A stretch of DNA of 64,000 nucleotides from an uncultured Oscillospiraceae bacterium (GTDB lineage Bacteria; Bacillota; Clostridia; Oscillospirales; Oscillospiraceae), in assembly GCA_934646005.1 (NCBI GenBank), contig CAKUED010000011.1, positions 1 to 64,000 on the forward strand. The letters are read 5' to 3'. The notes beneath the pieces are model-generated. The model saw nothing but the letters and a program-made list of their open reading frames with translations. It had not been told where the DNA came from and searched no databases. The translations under genes and the position numbers were made by a program. Shown here one piece after another: positions 58,156 through 64,000 of this stretch. Positions within the stretch are counted from its first letter, which is position 1. Each line of letters begins with the position of its first letter.

Positions 58156-59326
58156 AATAGCGAAGCTGCATTTTTTCGGTGTTCTCGATGGCGCGCGCCA
58201 CGAGTGCGTCCACGTCGAGCTTTGCCTCCTCCGCCTCCACAAGCGCGAGGACGGGCTTTGTCTTGGGGTGCTTGGGCGTAAAGACGGTACAGCAGTCCTC
58301 ATAGGGCAGGATGGACGTTTCCATCGTGCCGATCCTGCGCGCGCGGGTGACGATCTCTTCCTTATCCATGCCGATGAGCGGGTGGAAGATGGGCATATGC
58401 ACCACAGCGCCTGTGACCGCCATGGCGTCCATCGTCTGGCTGGCGACCTGACCGAGATTTTCGCCGGTGACAAGGCTCTTTGCGCCGTGGTCACGGCCGA
58501 TCGCCTCCGCGATGCGCATCATAAACCTGCGCATGATGATGGTGAAATATTCCTCGCGGCAGTGGTCGCGGATGGCTTCCTGAATTTCGGTAAAGCCGAC
58601 GATGTCCAGCGTCATGCGCCCGCAGTAGCGCGTCATGAGGCGCGCCAGCTCGATGACCTTTTCCTTGGCGCGCTCGGACGTGTACGGGTACGAGAAGAAG
58701 TGGATGGCTTCGATCTCCACACCGCGCTTGGCGATCATATAGCCCGCGACCGGCGAGTCGATGCCGCCGGAGAGCAGCAGTGCCGCCCGTCCGCCCGTGC
58801 CGGTGGGCAGTCCGCCCGCGCCGGGGACGGCAGGTCCGTGCACATACGCGGCAAAATCGCGCACCTCGATGTTGACCAGATAATCCGGGTCATGCACATC
58901 GACCGCGACGTGCGGATACGCCTCGGCGATACGCCCGCCGATCTCCTGCGAAATTTGAATGGAGTTGAGCGGGAAGGCTTTGTCGGAGCGCTTGGACTCG
59001 ACCTTGAAGCTCTTGGCATTCGTCAGATCGTCGCCGAGGTATTCCGTGACGGCGTGAAAAATGGCGTCCAGCGTTTTGTCGCACGCGCGGCAGCGGCACA
59101 TCGACGCAACGCCAAACAGCGTCCCGCACGCCTCCCACGCGCCGTCCAGATCACACGCGTCGTCCTGCGGCTCAATGTAGAGCGCGGACTGCATGATATA
59201 GACCTTGAAATTGCCGAAGCACGCCATCCGGCGGCGGGCGTTTTGCTTGAGCTTATCCTCAAACGTGCGGCGGTTCGCGCCCTTAAGGACGATCTCACCG
59301 AGCTTGAGCAGGAACATTTCTTTCAT
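58142..59326 (-). CDS. thiI: tRNA 4-thiouridine synthetase ThiI
   Basis: A 394-residue protein. An N-terminal ferredoxin-like region and THUMP domain (about 1-165) bind tRNA; a PP-loop ATPase follows with LLLSGGIDSPVAGYM and ends in the ThiI signature PYEDCCTVFTPKHPKT. It lacks the rhodanese domain of E. coli ThiI, as in other Bacillota, so sulfur must come straight from a cysteine desulfurase, which is not in this cluster. It makes 4-thiouridine at position 8 of tRNA and may serve thiamine synthesis. Downstream pncC overlaps by 14 bases. Confidence 0.94.
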   Translation of the reverse strand: MKEMFLLKLGEIVLKGANRRTFEDKLKQNARRRMACFGNFKVYIMQSALYIEPQDDACDLDGAWEACGTLFGVASMCRCRACDKTLDAIFHAVTEYLGDDLTNAKSFKVESKRSDKAFPLNSIQISQEIGGRIAEAYPHVAVDVHDPDYLVNIEVRDFAAYVHGPAVPGAGGLPTGTGGRAALLLSGGIDSPVAGYMIAKRGVEIEAIHFFSYPYTSERAKEKVIELARLMTRYCGRMTLDIVGFTEIQEAIRDHCREEYFTIIMRRFMMRIAEAIGRDHGAKSLVTGENLGQVASQTMDAMAVTGAVVHMPIFHPLIGMDKEEIVTRARRIGTMETSILPYEDCCTVFTPKHPKTKPVLALVEAEEAKLDVDALVARAIENTEKMQLRYYEQR

Positions 59327-59353
59327 GGCGGTTCTTCCTTTGTAAATAGAATA

Positions 59354-60871
59354 TCAGTTAGTACCAAACTTGAAGGAGCGATATTGCACCGCCTCGGCGA
59401 TGTGCTGCGGGGCGAGCTGTTCGTCCCCGGCGAGGTCGGCGATGGTGCGCGCCACGCGCAGCACGCGGTCATAGCTGCGGGCGGTCATTTGCAGGCGGTC
59501 GAACGCCGAGCGCATGAGCGCGGCGCTGGCTTCGTCGAGCTTGCAGCTCTCGCGGAGCTGCTCCGGCGGCATCTGGGCGTTGCAGAGCGTACTGCCCACG
59601 CCGAACCGTGCCCGCTGGCGCGCCCGCGCGGCGTTGACCCGCTCGCGGATGGCGCTGGACGGCTCTGCCGGGGTGCGCCTGCGCAGATCGTCAAATTCGA
59701 CCGCCGGGACCTCCACGATGAGGTCGATGCGGTCAAGCATCGGTCCTGACACGCGCGAAAGATACTGATCGACCGACGCGCGTGAGCAGCGGCAGCGCCC
59801 GCTGGGGTCGCCGTACCAACCGCATTTGCAGGGGTTCATCGCGCACACGAGCATAAACTCACTGGGATATGTCACCGAGCCCTGCACGCGCGAGATGGTG
59901 ACCTTTCCGTCCTCCAGCGGCTGGCGCAGGACCTCCAGAGAATCGCGCCGGAACTCCGGCAGCTCATCCAAAAACAACACGCCCTTGTGCGCCAGCGAGA
60001 TCTCGCCCGGCTTCGGCGTCGGTCCACCACCCGCGAGCGCCGCGGCGGAGACGGTATGGTGCGGACTGCGGAACGGGCGTTCGGTCACGAGCGGGTGGCG
60101 CGCGTCCAGCATCCCGATGACGGAGTAAATTTTTGTGACCTCCAGCGCCTCCTCGCGCGTCATATCCGGCAGGATGGACGGCAGGCGCTTGGAGAGCATA
60201 CTTTTGCCCGAGCCCGGCGGTCCGATGAGCAGGACGTTATGCCCGCCCGCGGCGGCAATTTCCAGCGCGCGCTTGACATTCTCCTGTCCCATCACGTCGC
60301 GGAAGTCCGGCTGCGCGTCGGTATTCGCCGTGGGCTGCCACGGCTCGGCGGGCGTGAGCGGTGTTTCGCCGCGCAGATGCTCCACAAGCTCCCGCACGGT
60401 GTGTACGCCGTAGACTGTCACGCCGTCGGCAAGCGTCGCCTCGGCGGCGTTTTCCGCCGGGACGTAGAGCGTCTGAATGCCGAGCTCCCGTGCGGTCAGC
60501 GCCATCGGCAGCACGCCCGACACCGGGCGGAGATTGCCCTCCAGACTCAGCTCGCCCAGAAACGCGCTCGTTTTGTCGGGCTGCTTGATGAGCTGCGAAG
60601 CGCTGAGAATGCCGAGTAAAATCGGCAGGTCGTACAGCGTGCCGGATTTTTTCGTCCCGGCGGGGGCGAGGTTGAGCGTGATGCGGCTGACAGGAAACTT
60701 GAAGCCGCAGTTTTTGATGGCGGCGCGCACGCGCTCGCGCGCTTCCTTGACCGCCGCGTCCGGCAGCCCCACGACGTCAAACGCCGGAAGCCCGGTGGTG
60801 ATGTAGCACTCCACCTCGACCTCATAGCCGCCAATGCCCTGAATGCCAAGAGAACGGATATGGCTGAACAT
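59354..60871 (-). CDS. comM: YifB/ComM-family Mg-chelatase-like AAA+ ATPase
   Basis: A 505-residue protein with an N-terminal Lon-protease-like domain (VEVECYITTGLPAFDVVGLP; LNLAPAGTKKSG), a central AAA+ domain with Walker A GPPGSGKSM and Walker B GVLFLDELPEF, a zinc-type CAMNPCKCGWYGDP-x5-C-x-C motif, and a C-terminal helical domain. ComM in other bacteria is a branch-migration helicase promoting integration of transforming DNA. GGAGGTG precedes ATG 60871. It heads the leftward cluster with thiI and the following genes. Confidence 0.92.
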   Translation of the reverse strand: MFSHIRSLGIQGIGGYEVEVECYITTGLPAFDVVGLPDAAVKEARERVRAAIKNCGFKFPVSRITLNLAPAGTKKSGTLYDLPILLGILSASQLIKQPDKTSAFLGELSLEGNLRPVSGVLPMALTARELGIQTLYVPAENAAEATLADGVTVYGVHTVRELVEHLRGETPLTPAEPWQPTANTDAQPDFRDVMGQENVKRALEIAAAGGHNVLLIGPPGSGKSMLSKRLPSILPDMTREEALEVTKIYSVIGMLDARHPLVTERPFRSPHHTVSAAALAGGGPTPKPGEISLAHKGVLFLDELPEFRRDSLEVLRQPLEDGKVTISRVQGSVTYPSEFMLVCAMNPCKCGWYGDPSGRCRCSRASVDQYLSRVSGPMLDRIDLIVEVPAVEFDDLRRRTPAEPSSAIRERVNAARARQRARFGVGSTLCNAQMPPEQLRESCKLDEASAALMRSAFDRLQMTARSYDRVLRVARTIADLAGDEQLAPQHIAEAVQYRSFKFGTN

Positions 60872-60900
60872 AGCGCACCTCCGCAAAGAATCTTACCTAT

Positions 60901-60929
60901 ATGATAGCGCATTTTGCCGAAAAAACCAA
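60901..60929 (-). promoter_or_regulatory. Promoter of the comM-like cluster
   Basis: On the minus strand TTGGTT (60929-60924) and TATCAT (60906-60901) are 17 bases apart, about 30 bases before the ATG. Confidence 0.55.
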
Positions 60930-61001
60930 CAGGAAAAATGCTCGGAGCGCGATCTTTTGCGCGGGATCGTCGAAAGTTGTGCGCGCAGCGCGGAATTTTC
61001 A

Positions 61002-61030
61002 TTTACATTGTACAAATTCTGTGCTATGAT
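61002..61030 (+). promoter_or_regulatory. nifJ promoter
   Basis: TTTACA at 61002 and TATGAT at 61025 with a 17-base spacer, and TGC before the -10 (extended form). The TTG start follows 41 bases later. Confidence 0.75.
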
Positions 61031-61070
61031 GACCCTGTACGATTTTATAATTACTAGGAGGTAATTGAAA

Positions 61071-64000
61071 TTGGCTCGTAAGTTCAAAACAATGGATGGC
61101 AACAATGCCGCCGCGCACGTTTCGTATGCGTTTACGGAAGTCGCAGGCATTTACCCCATCACGCCGTCGTCCCCGATGGCGGACTTTGTGGATCAGTGGT
61201 CGGCGGCTGGTCTGAAGAATATCTTCGGCACGACCGTCAAGGTCGCTGAGATGCAGTCCGAAGCGGGTGCATCCGGCACGGTGCACGGCTCTCTCGGCGC
61301 TGGCGCGCTGACCACCACCTACACCGCGTCTCAGGGTCTGCTGCTGATGATCCCGAATATGTACAAGATCGCGGCAGAACAGCTCCCCTGCGTGTTCCAC
61401 GTCTCCGCGCGTACCGTCTCCACCCATGCGCTGAACATCTTCGGCGATCATTCCGACGTGATGGCTTGCCGTCAGACCGGCTTTGCCATGCTGTGCGAAA
61501 CGAACCCGCAGGAGGTCATGGATCTCGCGCCCGTCGCGCATCTGGCTGCGATCGAGGGCAAAGTTCCGTTCCTGAACTTCTTTGACGGCTTCCGTACCTC
61601 GCACGAGATCCAGAAGGTCGCGGTGTGGGATTACGCCGACCTGAAGGATATGTGCGACATGGACGCTGTGGAAGCGTTCCGCAAGCACGCGCTGAACCCG
61701 GAGCGCCCCGCCATGCGCGGCAGCCACGAAAACGGCGACGTGTTCTTCCAGCACCGTGAGGCTTGCAACAAGTACTATGATGCGCTGCCCGCAGTGGTCG
61801 AAAAGTACATGGGCAAGATCAACGAAAAGCTGGGCACGAGCTATCAGCTCTTCAACTACTACGGCGCTGCCGACGCGGACCGCGTGATCGTTGCCATGGG
61901 CTCAATCTGCGACGTCGCGGAGGAAGTCATCGACTATATGAACGCGCATGGCGAAAAGGTCGGCCTCGTGAAGTGCCGCCTGTACCGTCCGTTCTGCGGC
62001 GACAAGCTGGTCGCTGCCATCCCCGCCACCGCCAAGAAGATCGCCGTGCTCGACCGCACGAAAGAGCCGGGCGCTCTGGGCGAGCCTCTTTACATGGATG
62101 TTGTCACCGCGCTCGCCAATGCCGGCGTGCAGGCGACCATCATCGGCGGCCGCTACGGTCTGGGCTCGAAGGATACCCCGCCCGCATCCGTGTTCGCTGT
62201 TTATGAAGAACTCAAGAAGGATCAGCCGAAGCACCAGTTCACCATCGGCATCGTGGACGATGTGACGCACCTGTCCCTTGAGGAGAAGGAAGCGCCCAAC
62301 ACCGCTGCCGAGGGCACGATCGAGTGCAAGTTCTGGGGTCTGGGCGGCGACGGCACCGTCGGCGCGAACAAGAACTCCATCAAGATCATCGGCGATCATA
62401 CCGACAAGTATGTGCAGGCATACTTCCAGTACGACTCCAAGAAGACCGGCGGTGTCACCATCAGCCATCTGCGCTTCGGCGACAAGCCCATCAAGAGCCC
62501 GTACTACATCAACAAGGCTGACTTCGTCGCCTGCCATAACCCGTCCTACATCACCAAGGGCTTCCCGATCGTGCGCGATGTCAAACCCGGCGGCGTGTTC
62601 ATGATCAACTGCCAGTGGACGGCGGAAGAGCTGGCGCATCATCTGGATGCTGCTTCCAAGCGCTACATTGCGAAGAACAACATCCAGCTCTACACCATCA
62701 ATGCTATCGACCTGGCGCAGTCCATCGGCATGGGCAAGCGCACGAACACCATCCTCCAGTCCGCATTCTTCTCGCTGGCAAAGGTCCTGCCCGAGGCAGA
62801 GGCCATCCAGTACATGAAGGAGAAGGCAACGCAGTCCTACTCCAAGAAGGGCATGGACGTGGTCGAAATGAACCACAAGGCGATCGACGCCGGTGCGACC
62901 GCCTACGTCAAGATCGACGTGCCCGCCGACTGGGCGAGCGCCGAGGATGTTGTCGTTGAGCACAAGCTCGAAGGCAAGCCGGAGCTGGTCAAGCAGGTCA
63001 AGAACCTCCTCTTCCCCATCGACAAGATGGATGGCGACTCGCTGCCCGTTTCCGCGTTCATGGATCATGTGGACGGTCAGTTCGAGCTGGGCGCTGCCGC
63101 TTATGAGAAGCGCGGCGTTGCCGTTGCCGTTCCCGAATGGGACGCGCAGAAGTGCATCCAGTGCGGCAACTGCGCTTATGTCTGCCCGCACGCCACCATC
63201 CGCACCGTCGCTCTGACGGACGAAGAAGCGAAGAACGCGCCTGCGGCTGCCAAGATCGTCCCGGTCAAGGCGGGCAAGGGCAAGGGCGTTTATCAGTTCA
63301 CCATGGCGATCTCCCCGCTGGACTGCATGGGCTGCGCAGTTTGCGTCGGCGCGTGCCCCGAAAAGGTGCAGGCGATCAAGATGGTCCCGCAGGAAACGCA
63401 GCTCGATCAGCAGGATGTGTTCAACTACTGTGTCAGCAAGGTCTCCGAAAAGAAGGAGCTTCAGACTGCCGACGTCAAGGGCAGCCAGTTCCGCAAGCCG
63501 CTGCTTGAGTTCTCCGGCTCCTGCGCAGGCTGCGCCGAGACGAGCTATGCGCGTCTGGTCACGCAGCTCTTCGGCGACAAGATGTATATCTCCAACGCCA
63601 CCGGCTGCTCGTCCATCTGGGGCGGTCCGGGCGCTACGTCCCCGTACTGCACGAATGCTGAGGGTCACGGTCCGGCATGGTGCAACTCCCTGTTTGAGGA
63701 CAACGCCGAGCACGGCTACGGTATGTACCTCGGTCAGAAGGCGATCCGCGACAGCCTGATCGCAAAGACCAAGGAGCTCATCGCCATCGAGTGGGTCAAT
63801 GCCGATCTGAAGGCGGCTGCTCAGAAGTATCTTGACACTGTGAACGAGCTGGAAGCCAACGCGGCTGCCACCAAGGCTTATGTTGCGGCTCTGGAAGAGA
63901 ACGTCGCTACCGTGGACGAGCTCGCCGCTGTGGATCAGTTCAAGGCGCACGCCGAGGAGCTGAAGGCGAAGGGCGAAAAGTACTGCGACTGCGCTGCCTG
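61071..64000 (+). CDS. nifJ: Pyruvate:ferredoxin (flavodoxin) oxidoreductase, 3' truncated by window edge
   Basis: The first 976 residues of a single-chain pyruvate:ferredoxin oxidoreductase, normally about 1170-1200 residues. It converts pyruvate and CoA to acetyl-CoA, CO2 and reduced ferredoxin in anaerobic energy metabolism. Seen: GIYPITPSSPMADFVDQW and AEMQSEAGASG near the start, a central gamma-type region with GLGGDGTVGANKNSIKI, two 4Fe-4S motifs CIQCGNCAYVCPH (about 694-706) and CMGCAVCVGACPE (about 750-762), and the start of the TPP domain with CAGCAET and NATGCSSIWGG. The start is TTG 61071, eight bases after AGGAGGT. Codon use is strongly biased, suggesting high expression. Confidence 0.97.
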   Translation, partial: MARKFKTMDGNNAAAHVSYAFTEVAGIYPITPSSPMADFVDQWSAAGLKNIFGTTVKVAEMQSEAGASGTVHGSLGAGALTTTYTASQGLLLMIPNMYKIAAEQLPCVFHVSARTVSTHALNIFGDHSDVMACRQTGFAMLCETNPQEVMDLAPVAHLAAIEGKVPFLNFFDGFRTSHEIQKVAVWDYADLKDMCDMDAVEAFRKHALNPERPAMRGSHENGDVFFQHREACNKYYDALPAVVEKYMGKINEKLGTSYQLFNYYGAADADRVIVAMGSICDVAEEVIDYMNAHGEKVGLVKCRLYRPFCGDKLVAAIPATAKKIAVLDRTKEPGALGEPLYMDVVTALANAGVQATIIGGRYGLGSKDTPPASVFAVYEELKKDQPKHQFTIGIVDDVTHLSLEEKEAPNTAAEGTIECKFWGLGGDGTVGANKNSIKIIGDHTDKYVQAYFQYDSKKTGGVTISHLRFGDKPIKSPYYINKADFVACHNPSYITKGFPIVRDVKPGGVFMINCQWTAEELAHHLDAASKRYIAKNNIQLYTINAIDLAQSIGMGKRTNTILQSAFFSLAKVLPEAEAIQYMKEKATQSYSKKGMDVVEMNHKAIDAGATAYVKIDVPADWASAEDVVVEHKLEGKPELVKQVKNLLFPIDKMDGDSLPVSAFMDHVDGQFELGAAAYEKRGVAVAVPEWDAQKCIQCGNCAYVCPHATIRTVALTDEEAKNAPAAAKIVPVKAGKGKGVYQFTMAISPLDCMGCAVCVGACPEKVQAIKMVPQETQLDQQDVFNYCVSKVSEKKELQTADVKGSQFRKPLLEFSGSCAGCAETSYARLVTQLFGDKMYISNATGCSSIWGGPGATSPYCTNAEGHGPAWCNSLFEDNAEHGYGMYLGQKAIRDSLIAKTKELIAIEWVNADLKAAAQKYLDTVNELEANAAATKAYVAALEENVATVDELAAVDQFKAHAEELKAKGEKYCDCAA

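Noticed and set aside
61902-63950. 682-codon open frame antisense to nifJ
   Set aside because: nifJ motifs are complete on the plus strand; the antisense frame results from strong codon bias.

Overview
The window is visibly GC-rich chromosomal DNA from a low-redundancy bacterial genome with Bacillota (Firmicutes) gene content, most probably a Clostridia member of the Oscillospirales group. The reasons are: Shine-Dalgarno sites of AGGAGG type before almost every gene; a cysteine T-box leader; rapZ-whiA, yqhQ, csaB, an SLH-domain protein, a CwlD-type spore amidase, an archaeal-type aspartate-semialdehyde dehydrogenase, and a pyruvate:ferredoxin oxidoreductase that points to anaerobic metabolism. 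I see no phage, insertion sequence, CRISPR array, rRNA or tRNA gene. The species assignment is inference.

Layout. 1-6.4 kb: 3' end of htpG, then a secondary cell-wall polymer locus (O-antigen-ligase-like protein and DUF4330 leftward; a glycosyltransferase-CsaB fusion and a second glycosyltransferase rightward). 6.5-12.7 kb: murB-rapZ-whiA-dnaE. 12.8-20.5 kb: two-component system, yqhQ-prmC, recA-recX-rimO-pgsA. 20.5-22.9 kb: T-box-controlled cysE-cysS. 22.9-25.2 kb: leftward pair of a duplicated membrane protein (DUF1538) and a tandem PII-like protein. 25.2-33 kb: polA-rimI-tsaD, then cwlD-radA-HD hydrolase-TRIC channel. 33-37 kb: SLH surface protein preceded by a possible small RNA, an E2-like acyltransferase without its catalytic histidine, and a small membrane protein behind a consensus promoter. 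37.2-42.4 kb: complete livKHMGF branched-chain amino-acid ABC transporter. 42.4-47.7 kb: HAD phosphatase, a XerC-like recombinase, pfkA, xerD, small membrane protein. 47.8-50.6 kb: leftward queA-tgt-yajC. 50.6-52.7 kb: asd-dapA. 52.8-56.7 kb: a 1296-residue secreted protein. 56.9-60.9 kb: leftward comM-like, thiI, cinA-type amidase and CmpB-family membrane genes. 61.1-64 kb: start of nifJ, cut by the window edge.

How the parts fit. CsaB-type pyruvylation of wall polymer is what SLH domains bind, so the 3-6 kb locus and the SLH protein at 33 kb are probably partners. The strongest candidate for an under-described system is the overlapping DUF1538/tandem-PII pair, in which both proteins are internally duplicated. 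Two tyrosine recombinases each have unusual symmetric or repeated DNA just upstream. Both large surface proteins carry stretches with lower GC than their surroundings, as expected for modular exchange of exposed regions.
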